In this document: positions 39,201-51,654 of the stretch, in pieces
Position numbering within the stretch: the first letter of the stretch is position 1
How the letters are laid out: every line of letters begins with the position of its first letter
From: Stichopus chloronotus
Lineage: Eukaryota; Echinodermata; Holothuroidea; Aspidochirotida; Stichopodidae
Assembly (NCBI GenBank): GCA_021234535.1
Contig: CM037829.1
Coordinates: 33,913,976-33,977,975 of the forward strand
DNA: 64,000 nucleotides
Reading direction: 5' to 3'
Position numbers and translations under genes: made by a program
The notes under the pieces: model-generated
Database searches by the model: none
Told to the model about the DNA's origin: nothing
What the model saw: only the letters and a program-made list of their open reading frames with translations

Positions 39201-40139
39201 CAAAAAAAAAATCAGTAGCTGTTCATATTAATGGATGTTTGAATTGGTTTATTAGTCAACCCATTTCGATAAGCAGATGTTAAATAAACATTGTATTGTG
39301 AATAAGATGAGAACTTACTCAAATACCTGTACCATAATCAGTTTGAAACTATTCTGTATTTGAAATTCACCAACACAAAGGACACACAACTTTTATAAAC
39401 GCAACTTTTTTTGTAAAGTTTTGGTTTCACTTGGTAGTTATTTACAAGTTTTTACCACAGAAGACCAAGGAACCAGAGAAAAGATAGATTTCAGCCTATT
39501 GCAAAACTCTCACGAAATTGAATTGCAAGCTGAGCTTTATGGGTTGCAAATTGCAATACAGACCTGGTTATTTTGTGTCTTAAAAACCCATGAGCTCTTC
39601 AGCGTAAGAACCAGTAATTTCATTGTGAAATCAATGCATCACCCCTCCCACACCAACCCTCATCTCCTTACATTTCTTTGTTACCCCCTCCCATCCTTCT
39701 CACCCTATGAGATTTATCCCTGTCTACTGTTTAAAACTGTGCATAGGAAGCAGAGCTGAAGTATATATGCTACTTCATTAATGCATCCGTTAGCATTTAA
39801 TACATCTTGATTTTCATTCCCTCGCATGTCGCATCCTCTGCCAAACAATCTACCTGGTTTTTTTGTCCACGTCGGCTGTGTCGGAGTATCCCTGTTGTGT
39901 TATGCGTTATTTATGCACTTTTCATTGCTCAAATAGTGTTAAAATTTGAAACTCTTTGATGATATCTTCTGAGGTAAGAAACAGCTTAACCGAATTTGCA
40001 AGCTTATTTACGATGGTTCAGTGAATTTCATGCCACTTTGTCGTTCCCCGGTGTGTGCAGCAATGTTTAAAAGTGCAATGGTATGTGTCTGTCAAATGCC
40101 TACCAAAGTTCACAATGTCTGTTAAGGAGTTGAGGAAAA

Positions 40140-40700
40140 TGAAGACTGTATATGGGGATCAGGAAATTTTGTGTATGAAGTGAATCAGGAAGATGTATGG
40201 ATCACATAGAATAGGAAGTTGCCCACATCAAGTGAATCAGGAAGTTGTGAGATCAAATACCAGTGCCATTGTAAGGTGGAAAAAGATGGTAGCACATGAA
40301 GCTTGGCAACTGGGAGGTTTAGGTTCCATCCTCGATGGGTCACAGTAGGGTGGATTTTTTGTCCAAGAGTCAGTTAACTATATACTGTATATGAAGTGGA
40401 TAGTGAAACTAGGGATCATATGGACCAAGGTAAATATTTACTGTGTTGGACATGGATCAAGACACTTGTTGGTCATGTGGACCAGGTACTTATCTTATGC
40501 ATATGAAGTGGATCAGGAGAATGTAGGTAGCTACAGCATCTGCATTTATAGGTGAACCATGAAAACTATTGGAATCAAATGGATTAGGTGGGTGTCTGAT
40601 TGGAATGGCTCATGAAGATGTTAGGATCATGTGGATACTAAATAATGCTTTAGGATCATGTGGGTACGAAATAATGCTTTTTGAATGCAGTGTAAACAGG
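40140..40700. repeat. Degenerate repeat built on GAAGTGGATCAGGAA / GGATCATGTGG
   Basis: Motifs such as GAAGTGAATCAGGAAGATGT, AAGTGAATCAGGAAGTTGT and AAGTGGATCAGGAGAATGT recur every 35-60 bp. Near the end, a 30-bp unit starting TTAGGATCATGTGG is repeated almost exactly (40620-40680). The structure is an old minisatellite. Confidence 0.6.
40285..40345 (+). mobile_element. Possible tRNA-derived SINE fragment
   Basis: GATGGTAGCACATGAAGCTT resembles a tRNA D-arm and A-box region. AGGTTCCATCCTCG 35 bp later resembles a B box (GGTTCGANNCC, one or two changes). It lies inside the degenerate repeat, so chance similarity is possible. Confidence 0.3.
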
Positions 40701-42763
40701 GATGTGGTCTGGTAAAGTGGATCAGAAAACTGAAACTTGCGTGGCAAGACCCAGCGAGGAATGCGCTGACGTAGTGTCAACATTGCGTTTGCTGGACGTG
40801 GTGCCGTCCTGTTACAGACATTGCATGGATCAGGGAAGCGTAAAGGAAGATGAAGAAACTGTTGACTTTTGGATCAGGGAACAAATATACTTCATCACTA
40901 CTGTGCATATGCCTTTCAAACTGAAGCACAGCTAAAATGTATCGCCAGCTGCGAAAAAATTTCCCAGATTTTCGATACTGAGACAGTTGCAAGAGTCAAG
41001 TTCAAATCCATTCGGTGTTTGACCCACTTGCAAGACAATTCCCACAAATGATGCAAGCTGAAGGAGATAGGATTTCAGAGTACGGTGTGAAGGGCGCCAA
41101 CTACCCTGGGACCCCACAAAATTAAGCACTTCAGAAGAAGTTAAGATGCCAATTATTTTTGGAAAATTGATAAACTCTCATCCCAAGAAAACGAGGCGCA
41201 TGCAACCGAAATGATGCAGTCCTCAGAGGGTTATTACGAGGTGCGAAACGAAGAACATCTCGCGGAAACTGGAACTTTAAAGCTCACAACACCACTGGCA
41301 GAAGTGGTTTAATAGTGGAAGGATTTATCTGGATACATGTCGTACTATATAACTTTTGATGCTACTTGCAATTCATAACTACCAGACGGGGACAGTTTCT
41401 GGTCAAGGTGTCGTGAAGTGGTGTAATATCTCAAGAAAACAGCAGGGCTTTCAGAATTCTCTGATCTGTATCATTGCAAACCTGTTCCAATATGATGTCA
41501 CAACAGAGGGTTACTGCACATGGTCTGGCAAAATGTCTCCAAGTTGTAAAGAACATCTACTTATTCTCTTGGTTTGATGCAGCCAACATTTGGTTTGTTA
41601 AGATATACTGTTGTGCAACTTGAAGCAAAGCCAAGGTGACTTCAGCATTATACACCACATGTCATGTGTGACTTGCATCCAGTACCGTGATTTCAGATGT
41701 TACTACACACCCACGAATGCCAAGGTCACACTAAATACATCAATATCCGACTGGAATCCGATTATGAGCTTTGAATAAAAGCAGTGCAGTGGATCCCTTA
41801 GCTATTTAGACTGTCACTTTTCAGTGGTAGTGGTCTGGTCAGACATCTAATAAATAGTTCTGATTTTGTATTTATGTATTAATTTTGACCCGGTCTGAAG
41901 AGCATTTTCTGTCAAACAGCGATGTGACTTTCTCAAGTTTGTCCAAGCGTTGCTCAGTGGTTGTGTTCACATGGTGTCATGTTCTTGTTGACATTTTCAT
42001 AGATGTCACTATTGCCATACACTCATCTCACTGATCCCTTACATACCCCACTCTCTCCGTGATCATGCATCGGTGATAGTGACTCTCGAGAGTGTTTTAT
42101 CAATTGTGCTCATGATTGTGTTATGTCAAGCTATGTGTTGACATCTGTCATTCACAGAACAAGCTCTACCATGAATTGGAGCCCTGACAGTATCAGTAAA
42201 ACAAGTCACCATGTTGGTGCCACTTGTATGCACCACAAGAGAGGAGAAGGGGAGAGGGCAAGAAAGGGAGGGGGGGATTTGCAGTGCAAGTCAAAGATGA
42301 AAACAGAGCAGAATTGGACAGCATTCAGTCTTTTACAAAACTCACAATAACATGCTACTTACACAGACTATTTAGATTGAGTGTTGACAGATTCCATACA
42401 GGGTGTGACGACCCTCTTGGTCATTCACAGAATGTTACCTTGACCATTCCCCTGCACCTGATGGTGAGGAGCAGGGTTGTAGCTACGGTGGACCGCTGTG
42501 GGTGGTACTGCCCACTGCTCACAATACAGTACCCGCCCACCACTCAGGGCTCAATCATACACTACTGCCCACCACAAATGTTTCTCACGAAGCACATGAA
42601 AATGACAAATTTTCTAAGTATGTGACCTTAACCCTTCAAGACTATCTAAAAATATTGTCAAAACCCAAGTTCGAGACAGTATAAAACCTTGCAAAGTCAG
42701 AAAAAGGATTGAAAAAGCCTTGAGCTCCAAGGGGCCTTGCCTTCTCAACCCCCACCAAGGATC

Positions 42764-42826
42764 CTTAAGTTCAGACCCCAGCTGGTCCTCCAACTGCAAG
42801 GCAAGAGATTCTGGTCACTATACTCT
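42764..42826 (-). mobile_element. tRNA-derived SINE head, minus strand
   Basis: On the minus strand, TATAGTGACCAGAATCTCTT (A-box-like) is followed by GCCTTGCAGTTGGAGGACC and GGGGTCTGAACTT (B-box-like). The layout is that of a tRNA-related SINE 5' end in which the T-loop has decayed. The body would extend toward lower coordinates, but its end was not determined. Confidence 0.5.
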
Positions 42827-43054
42827 CCTTCCATTCCCAATGACTAATTTTCCTCCACTAAAATTGGGCTAGCCACAGTCCTGGTGGGGGGTGCTTATCA
42901 TGCAGAATTTGAAAGGTGGACCAATAGAAACTCAGGAATTATCAAAATCTGTATGCAAATTAGCACCTTATCCAATTTCAAGCTTTCATGCAGTTAGTGT
43001 ACCTATGATTTTTGCAGTCCATCAAACCCACTAATTGATACTCAGTCATTTTGC

Positions 43055-43408
43055 TTAAAGGGAAATAGGGCATTTGCAAATGTACCAACATGGCACGCAA
43101 AGGAAATAGTTTTATTCATTGTTACACCATTCAGGCTCATCAAAAAACATCTACAACAATTTAATCTCCTCAAAACATTATGCAATAAGATGAGTCAGGG
43201 TAGAAGTATCATTTGACTTTTAGCAAGTTTGGATAAAGAAATTATTCTTGAGCAACAAATAACTGAATTCCTATCTGTGAGGAACTTTTTTCTAGAAAAG
43301 AAGGCCAACGTCCTTCTTTCTTTTGAGTAATCTATCATTCTGTGTCTAAGAATATCAGTTTTAAAAATATGATTTTAGCTGTACGACAAATTCCCTATTT
43401 CCCTTTAA
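43055..43408. mobile_element. TTAA-flanked MITE with 12-bp perfect terminal inverted repeats
   Basis: The left end TTAAAGGGAAATAGGG is the exact reverse complement of the right end CCCTATTTCCCTTTAA. TTAA at both borders is the expected target duplication. The interior (about 346 bp) has no ORF and is A+T-rich. TTAA duplication points to piggyBac-like mobilisation, though the terminal sequence itself is not diagnostic. Confidence 0.85.
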
Positions 43409-44479
43409 ACCTGAAGTCATAATTATCCTCTTTCCCACACCCCCATCCTCATCTGTCAAATATGATTTGTACTTTCGCACCATTTTTCAGTAATTGCCAC
43501 TTCACATTTTTTATTTTTATTTCTGCTGTTAATGGACACCCTCAGCTTAACTTTTTTTGGCTTAAATTGCAGCTTTTTGTCTGTATGAAGTGGAAGCTCA
43601 AGTTGCAAGAGGCCATCTGGAGAACGGTTTATCATGTTTTGTATTTGTCATGTTGCATTTTTTACGTTTTTTATGTGCAATTTCTTAGTAGTCAAAAACT
43701 TAACATATATACTGTTCAGTAGCATCCTGAAATGTACCTCTAGAGTCTCAGTCTTGTGTTGATGCCAGAGAAAGTTGTTCCAAACAGTCAGCTCAAGTAA
43801 CCATCAGTTCAAAGCATCCAGAACATATTTGACATAATTTCAGAGGTATATCTCTCTGCAGTCTGGGTGGTTTTGTGTCAGTTCTCGTGTGTGACTGAAC
43901 GTTGACTTTTCTAGAACATGCAGGGCATGGTCGGTAATATGTGCCGTATGGACAAATCACCCACCTGTGTGTGAACAGCGCATTCCTTTTTGGAGTGCAA
44001 TTTTGAGCCGATTAATGTATCTGTGTCAAACGGATGATTGCCCACACTATCGAAAGTTAGAAAGTGTGTCCATTCCACAGATTTTTCGGTTACTCACCTC
44101 CATTTAATAGGCAGCCCTGACAAATTAGGGTAGACAAAATTTAATTAGAAGAAGAGAAGCAAAAGTTAGTTTGCCAAAAAGGAGAACATCCTCAAGGAGC
44201 CGAGATTTGTTTTTTTTTTTCCTCTTTACCTTGTTCATTCTGATGTAGAAATATGATTTTTTTCTTCCTTTGTTGTCAATGTTCCGTAACATCTTGCATC
44301 ATTAATTGCGATCTACTTGCCGCTGCCGCAGCTGTTGTAAATACATGTGACACCATTTAATATCGTTGAGTGGGTAACTCACGAGCTGATCGCCACTTGT
44401 AAGGAAGCTGGGGCAAGAAAATCAGGTAATCATGTCAGGTTCACAAAACTGTCCAAACAAGAGAAACAGATAACCAGAA

Positions 44480-44760
44480 TGACATCATGGAACAATAAAT
44501 GAAGCCCAAATTCTGTACAGCAAAAGGTGTTCCCATGAAACCATGTATCGCAAATCCAGTGGAAATTTTTAGGATAATACAACTCACGAACTGCGTAACA
44601 TTGGGATGTGGTTTTCCCTGAAGGTTATCTCAAATAGTCAAACGGTTGCATTTCTGTTTTACCTTAAGAAGTAGTTAGATATCGAACGGAAACAGATTCT
44701 CAGGCAGTGCTTCCATTATAGATGGCACATGTTGAAGACATAGCTGCTTTGTCTTATCAC
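44480..44760. repeat. Diverged dispersed repeat, copy 2 (partner near 9.6 kb)
   Basis: Shared anchors in the same order as 9540-9785 include ATCATGGAACAATAAATGAAG, CAAAAGGTGTTCCCATGA, TTTTTAGGATAATACAACT, AGATATCGAACGG and ATGTTGAAGACATAGCTGC. Divergence is high and no terminal structure was found. Confidence 0.7.
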
Positions 44761-46208
44761 GTAAGTTGCCCCCATTATTGCACGGCTTCATTTGTTCAAT
44801 GTTTATCTCTTTCTATGATCCAAACTCTGTCTATAAGAAGACTGATGTATGTGTAAACCTGTCAAACAAAAGAGAGAGGCAGAACAGCTCATTCCTCGCC
44901 AATTAATGGAAGGGATGTCACACAATCATACATTCCCTGTAACCTACATATTACTGTAGTTCCCTACCAAGGTTGTAACTGAGACAACTTTTATTGCCGA
45001 ACTCCAAGCCGGGGACCAGCCACTACTGGTGGGGTTCAGAGGCTGGCACCAGAACCCCTAGTGGAGTCAATGAGCAATGTCCAGGCTAGGGAACAGCCCC
45101 CCCCCCCCTCCTCGCCCTCCTTGGAGTTCCATCATGTCTTGTAAGCACTGTTATGCAAAAGTACTCACAAAATGTTCTAATGCTAACTCAAAAGGTTACT
45201 TCTCCCATCATATTTACTACATTTTGTGCAGAGTTAGTGTCGGACAGTAAGGTGTAAACTGATCACAAATGGCGGGTGGGAATTACTAGTCATGGGAGGG
45301 GCCTCCCGTGCCACCCACTGCAACTAAAAATCTGTTCCCTGCAGCCTTGCCCCTCTTTAAGAGTTTTTTTGTCACCCTCTCTACATTCTTCCAATACAAT
45401 GTTGGCTGTCATGTACAGAGTCAAAACCTGCTTGAATTTGCCTAGATCAGTAACTGATCCTTAATACTGGATAGTTTATCATTCTGTCATCGGGTAGTAC
45501 AACCTTACCTTCCAGGAACCAACCTAATGCAGATTCCCCCCTCCCCCCATCTTCCACCTCCCTTTCTTACAGACAGTTTGGCATGTCTATCTCATAGTAT
45601 GTCTTCAGAACAAGTGTCAGTAGAATGAACACTAAAATACAGCATTAATTACCCTATTCTGAAACTTCAGATCCTGGTTAGGCCTAATTGTCGTGACAAG
45701 TGATTGCTGCTTTCAAGTTTATGGCATATTGTCCCTGTTGATAATTCTAATGTGCTACAACTTGCACTCTGATTAATGGTGTGTATAGTTTTCCCTGTGG
45801 TCTGTCGCTGACAAATGGAGTAGTCTCGCTATTTTTGACACCAAACATTGCTTTAGACTTTGTTTACATTTCTCAGTTTACATTTCAGATTGGAATAGAG
45901 GCTGTTACTATTGTGTTTCCAAATGTGCAGTCATGTCTCAATGTCACTGGGTGTCTCTCTATGTAAGTTCAACCAACCCACTCACTGGTTTACATATGAA
46001 GCTGTAATGCTGTGGTGTCATATCCTCCACAATAAAAGAAAAAAGGACGTTGGAACCAAGAAACTTTTCCGTTGAATGGAGCCATCATTGTGTGCTACAA
46101 AACATATTGGAAGTCCAAAGCAACTTGACAGATAATATTTGAGAATCATTCACCTTGAAACTGTTGTATTTGGAAACTATTACCTGGAAACTAAGTATAC
46201 CTGGATAC

Positions 46209-46800
46209 TTAAAGGAGAAGGCAAGTCAGGACTTTTGACAATGTTAAATGAGAGACTAACATATGGGCAACACCATTACCAAATTTCAGTCAAATACGTT
46301 GCTTACTTTCCAAGATATTACAATTTGAATATTCATAAAAAATTATCAGGAAGCTGCCATTTTGAAATTGTGACCACATCACCAGTCCACATGTGATTGA
46401 AAAGCTTTTGTTTTTCTTTATGTTTCATTGTCAATAAATTTTAACAGTCATGCATAGATTCAAGTCATAATATTAATGATTTGATTATTGCATGATACAC
46501 CTCAGTAATTCAACACAAAATGTGTACGAGTGTGTTTTGGATTGATAGAAATAATAGGTAAAGAATATAAAGAAATGCATTAAAATTTTTGCTATCAGTG
46601 GTTATGTGACATCATTATTCGACTTACTCAAGTTGTTTTACATTCAACTTAGGCAAAAATGGCAGCACCCTTCTCTGAATTTCAAAAGTGTGTAACTTGG
46701 ACAGGAAACAATATCTCTGAATGAAACTTTGGGAAGATGCTTGTCAAACACTTCTGCTTTATTTTGATGAATATATTCCCAGGGTTTCCTTCTCCTTTAA
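46209..46800. mobile_element. TTAA-flanked MITE, about 584 bp
   Basis: The left end TTAAAGGAGAAGG is the exact reverse complement of the right end CCTTCTCCTTTAA, with TTAA at both borders. The interior is A+T-rich with only an 85-codon spurious ORF. The end sequence differs from the MITE at 43.1 kb, so this is a separate family sharing the TTAA target. Confidence 0.85.
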
Positions 46801-47025
46801 ACTTTCCTTACAGTGAGGAACATTAGTTGGTTTGATCACCATGACAACAATAATCCTTTGTTCTGTGATTCTCTTTCTGATTTGCTTCACCTGCTCCCTT
46901 CAGTTCCCCACCCCCCCCCTTCTTCCTTGTCATTACACTAACTGGCAAACAAGTAGTTCAGTTGGAAAATTGTCCTGTAAATTGCATTGTAATTTAGGAA
47001 AGTATTAAAGTGTAAATCTTGAAAA

Positions 47026-47695
47026 TCCAAAACAAAAGAAAAACTCCAGGTTGCTTAATGATTTGCATTGTCATTGTGAGAAAGAATTGTAGTACAACTG
47101 CATCAATTAAGCCCAGCAGCATCCTTACCTGATAGTTTATTATTGTTCATACATAGTTAGGAAGAATCCTCAACTCCTATTGGCCCATTTCAGTCAGGTG
47201 ACCATGCATTATCCCACCAATGAAAAACAGTCAATTAAACAGTAACGTCACCGGATAAATACAATAAAAACTTAGATCAACAGTGTTTTGTCGTCTGCTA
47301 TCGTACACAAAGCAATGGTGGTACTTTGTCTGTCATGCACAAACATTGTTGACATGTTGGGAATCTTATTTGTCTTTTCTCAGGGTTCATTTTCAATAAA
47401 AATGGGGTAATTTACAAAGCCAAATTTTCTTTCATTTTCACCTTTTTCTTAATCAAAATCTCGTTTGGTATGTATGAACAAGGTTAATCGTATTTCGACC
47501 TACGAATTAACTGTAGGATGAATGTAAACTTGGGTGTTGATTAACCTATCATTAATATCTTGGCATATATTTACTCACAACTAGAACATGTGCCTCACTT
47601 ATTGCCCCCTCCACAGCTTGTTTAGTGTTTGTAAATCTGTGTGTCATTCAACACCAGAAAAAGTTTTCCTTTTCCAAAACAAAAGAAAAACTCCA
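47026..47695. repeat. 23-bp exact direct repeat flanking about 624 bp
   Basis: The same 23 bases (starting TCCAAAACAAAAG, ending AAAAACTCCA) occur at 47026-47048 and 47673-47695. The flanked segment has no evident ORF. It could be a long target duplication around an insertion or a simple segmental duplication. Confidence 0.7.
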
Positions 47696-48559
47696 CTCAC
47701 TGACAGTAGGACTACTTGAACGTCTTTGGTTTGTTTCAGTTTCCCTGATGCAAGAGTGAACATTGAGCATATGTCTTGATTGTGACAGAAATTGACAGCA
47801 AGTAATTGAGCAAGTTTTCTAACTTGCTGCTGGGTCAGCAGCTACAAACTCCATACATTGAAGGCGATCAGAGGGATCGAGAGCCCTTGCCGTTCAACTC
47901 TTTGAACTGTTTCCGACCTCCGGTCTTGATCTCTGTTACAGTCTTACAGGAGATGACGAATATGCGGACAAGATGCCCATCAGAAATCAAACCTGATGTT
48001 ATCCCTCGCTCTCCATCATTTTCTTCTTTTTTTATGTTTTGGGCAATTTAATTTTGCGACAGGGCTCTTGCCAAAACATAACACAAATCCGTATCCCTAG
48101 GGGTGTCGTAAAGGTAAGTGAAAAGCTACTTCAGACCTGGACTCTTAAAGCTGCGAAGCTCATAAACAGATTTATTCCACAGAAGCCTGATGAAAGCGAG
48201 AGCTTCTAGCGAGGGACTGCGGGGATTAAAAGACATGAGAGATTGGATTGTCTCGCAGGATTTATATTCTCTTCGTCGTCAGCTTTGGCAAGGACAAGCA
48301 CTGGTTCTACCAGCTCCTTGTTTGTTTTGTTTCGGTAGATAGTTACTTAATTAATTGGTTTAAGTCTCTGTGAGAGCCTTTGACGTAAAAATGAGGGGCA
48401 GATACGTCCTGAAAAACATCACAGAGGATTGGCCTTCATGAGGAAACATTCTTGGAAATCATTTGTCATGTTGGCTGTCTGTTATCCTCTTCAACTGTCC
48501 CCCTGCAAAGGTTTTAAAGAGTAAACTCACCATAGAATGAAAATAATGGAGAATGCTCA

Positions 48560-48860
48560 TTCAATTCCATCCAACACCAATGAAATTTACTGTTGATTGC
48601 ATCCAACACCGTAAAGATCTACCGCTGATTGCATCCAGCACCAGTGAGATTGACTGTCGATGCATGTATTACCACTGAGATTGACTGTCGATTGCATGCA
48701 CCAACAGTGGGATCGATTTTCGATGGCATGCATTTCCAGTGAGATTGACTGTCGACTGCATTCAGCACCAGTTAGATTGACTGTCGATTGCATGCATTAC
48801 CAGTGAGATTGATTGTCGATTGCATGCATCACCAGTGAGATCGACTGTCGATTCAGTTCA
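48560..48860. repeat. Minisatellite, about 30-33 bp unit, about nine copies
   Basis: Units resemble GATTGCATGCATCACCAGTG followed by AGATTGACTGTC. The minus strand stays open for 68 codons with a repeating MQSTVNL-like peptide, best explained by a unit length near a multiple of three. Confidence 0.85.
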
Positions 48861-49633
48861 TCAGCTGAGGTTGAATTGCAACAGATCTGTTTCCTTTTTC
48901 TTCTACAACTATGTAAATGTTGTGTCTGACATTATGAGTACTAGAGTGAGGTGGCTCTCTGTGAATCTGAACACTGTGGTCTTCTGCTCAGTGCATGCCT
49001 TCTCTTCACCATTTCTCACCTGAGTACAGTCTCTATCTGATGGCACTGTTACTTAATGTGAACGAGTTGGCTTCGACTGTGCCCCCGTATAAAACTATGA
49101 ACAAATACTTAACCAAGCATTTGGTGTGACATCGGCACTTGCGGGTATGTGTGAATGTGGATTATCTTTCCACAATATTGTAGTTCATACTGTACATAAA
49201 GATATAACAATTCTGCTCAGTGACGCTAAACTTGAATTTCAGAGTTGTATCAGCATCAAGCTATCATTGCAGAACTTAAGTTGTGATCATCTGTTGAGTA
49301 CATTACAGCCAAAGTACAAACTGTACCCACATTTTACATTTTTCAAGCATTACGCACATTTTACGACGAAAGACACAAAACGCAGAACACTATTAAATCT
49401 GTGTCCGTTGGAGAGGTGTTCGACCTGGAAGTGCATCGAAAGTTCGATACTTTCTTTGTCATTAGCAAAGGTGGTACACTGCGTACTGGCCTTGAGGAAA
49501 TCCCTCTATAATTTTCTCAGTTGATGAGCATCAAATGATATTCATCCTTTTCTATGATGTCTTCAAAGGAAGCTATGAAAAAGTTGATTAGTGCCACAAT
49601 CTTAATCCACTAATTTGAATGCTATCTTTGACT

Positions 49634-49690
49634 GGATTTGAACCCCAGTTTCTTGCTGCTGTTGCATTGCAGCAACAACTCTGGAAGTAA
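49634..49690 (-). mobile_element. Possible tRNA-like SINE fragment, minus strand
   Basis: GGATTTGAACCCC is the reverse complement of a good B box (GGGGTTCAAATCC). An A box is not clear, so this is only a candidate. Confidence 0.3.
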
Positions 49691-50689
49691 TTAACGATTG
49701 CCTGGTTCAAGGTTTAGATAACGTCTTGATAACATATTGTCTTGGTTAATAAAAATCATTGAAAACAACAAGTATTGTTGCACTTTTGAGATATAAAAAA
49801 TTTCATGATCTATGAAAATCCTCAAAAGTAGTAATTATTGGGAAAAGATAATGAACATGTTTAGCATCACTTAAAGTGACTTGCAGTACTGGTGTAGTAA
49901 ACTGGAGATGCAGTTGTATCCTAACAAATTACTCAAAGGCTAGGATGAAAGCCTACCTATATAAAACAACATTTGTGGATATCTGGAAACTATTGTCCAT
50001 GGAATGAAATTCTACCGTGAAAGAATAATAATGACAGTGTTTAAACAGATTCATTAGCTAAAGTGCTAGTCATGTAAGTTCATTCCTGTTCCGTTTTCAG
50101 CTTGCTCATTATAGTGTACCACAACAAGCCAAATTCATTGTTGCAAAAATATGTTACAGTCTATGGTTGTGTTTTTTACATGCAAATCTTTATATTGATA
50201 GTAAACTAATGAGTTCAAAGCACAAAGAGACCTGCCAAATCTGGGCAGTAGGCACTCTTTCTACCCAATAGATTCTAAACTCCTTTAAGTAGAGCAATTA
50301 ATGGGTTTTTAAGTCAGTAATCAAAGCAGGCTTTTCCAGATTAAAGAATTATTGAGTGTTTGCCAGAAACATGTCACTAAAACCTTTTCAGCAGATTGCT
50401 TTCATATCATTTCTTAAATTATACCTTCCCACCGTGCCATGCAGAATATTCATTACTGTTTGGAATACTGCACCAGGTGCTGACATTTTCAAACAGAAAT
50501 TTTCCATACCCACAGAAGTATCCACCATTAATGTTTTGAATCACAATGTTAATGTATGGTTTGCTGGCAGAGGTGTCTTTTTCTTTGATATGATGAGCTT
50601 ACTTCAGAATATTCCCATCAATGGAATATTCCCAGCGATTGACTTATACCCATCGATTGACTTATTCCTATCGATTGATTATGGTGTGC

Positions 50690-51137
50690 AGGGTTGGCTT
50701 GGTGGGTTAGAGTGTCAGTCTTGCAGTTTAGGTCCCTGGATCAAATCCTTGTGGACACTTTTCTTCTATGGGCTCAAAATCAGTTGGTCAGTAAAACTGT
50801 TTGCAGTGGTCTTGAGGGGGGTTGTACAATTTGGATTCCTGTCATCCAATTCAGGTCCTGTCCTCTTCACGTTGCCCAGTACAACTGATGGACTGCTGAG
50901 CTGGGTCAAGTCCTCCACCCTTCCCAGCCCCGACTAAAATGGCTAAATAGTGGAGTATATATGAGATGGGGATGTTAAATGGCAGTACCAAGGAAAAGGT
51001 TTGGGTTTGAATAGGGATTGTTTGCCCCCCCCACTCCCTGCCTCACTGCCATCTGAACACTTATCAAACAGGGTGCAGACAGGAGTAACTGTGTCTTGCA
51101 AAAGTCTAGTCTAGCAACTGACTTCAATGGCCGATAC
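50690..51137 (+). mobile_element. tRNA-derived SINE (full-length copy)
   Basis: GGTTGGCTTGGTGGGTTAGA resembles a tRNA A-box region, and GGATCAAATCC 33 bp later resembles a B box, with a tRNA-like layout between. The body continues to about 51137. Its last 193 bp recur almost unchanged at 54919-55112. A 193-codon ORF (50356-50937) crosses the SINE and its 5' flank and is judged accidental. The 5' flank has an 18-bp ATCGATTGACTTAT repeat (50634-50680). Confidence 0.6.
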
Positions 51138-51654
51138 TTTGAGCTGGGAAACCATGTATACCAGGTACTGTAGACTTTGGAAATTCTGAAGGAGCTTTTA
51201 GACTGAACTGAAAAGAAATTACAGTAAAGGTTGGATATTAGTATGGCAGCAATGATGAACTTCTTTTATCATCATCAGTAGTAAGCTCAGAAATGTGGCC
51301 TTTATCATCTGTTGTTTTTACATCAGAGGACTTTGGCAAGTCAAGTGATGATGGCAGTGAATCAGTGAAGTTGCCTTTCAGTCTTTCTCCGTACAAATTT
51401 TATGGAGAGATGTATTTTGGTTAATCTGATAAGTGAGGCTTGTCAGGAATCACCTTGACTGCAAAAAATTGAATGGTTTTGGAGATCCCTCTGCACACAA
51501 TTGTCATCGACAACACGTATGCCTCACAGAAATGTTACCTACAATTATTGCTTTGCCCGTAACACAATAATGGAGAGATTCAAAGTGACCAGATATGGTT
51601 AGTGACTTTTATCGTAATAGCTAGCATGTGCAAAAACAGACAGTACCTCCTTGT

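Noticed and set aside
42224..42625. 133-codon + strand ORF
   Set aside because: It starts in a purine-rich low-complexity run and has no recognisable protein features.
47180..47340. Promoter-like combination of CCAAT, TAACGTCA and ATAAATA
   Set aside because: All are short and common motifs, with no transcript or ORF downstream.
49126..49524. 132-codon + strand ORF
   Set aside because: No domain, no splice context and no compositional shift from the intron.
50356..50937. 193-codon + strand ORF, the longest apart from exon 3
   Set aside because: Its 3' half crosses a tRNA-derived SINE and a short ATCGATTGACTTAT repeat. There is no recognisable domain or splice context, so it is most likely accidental.
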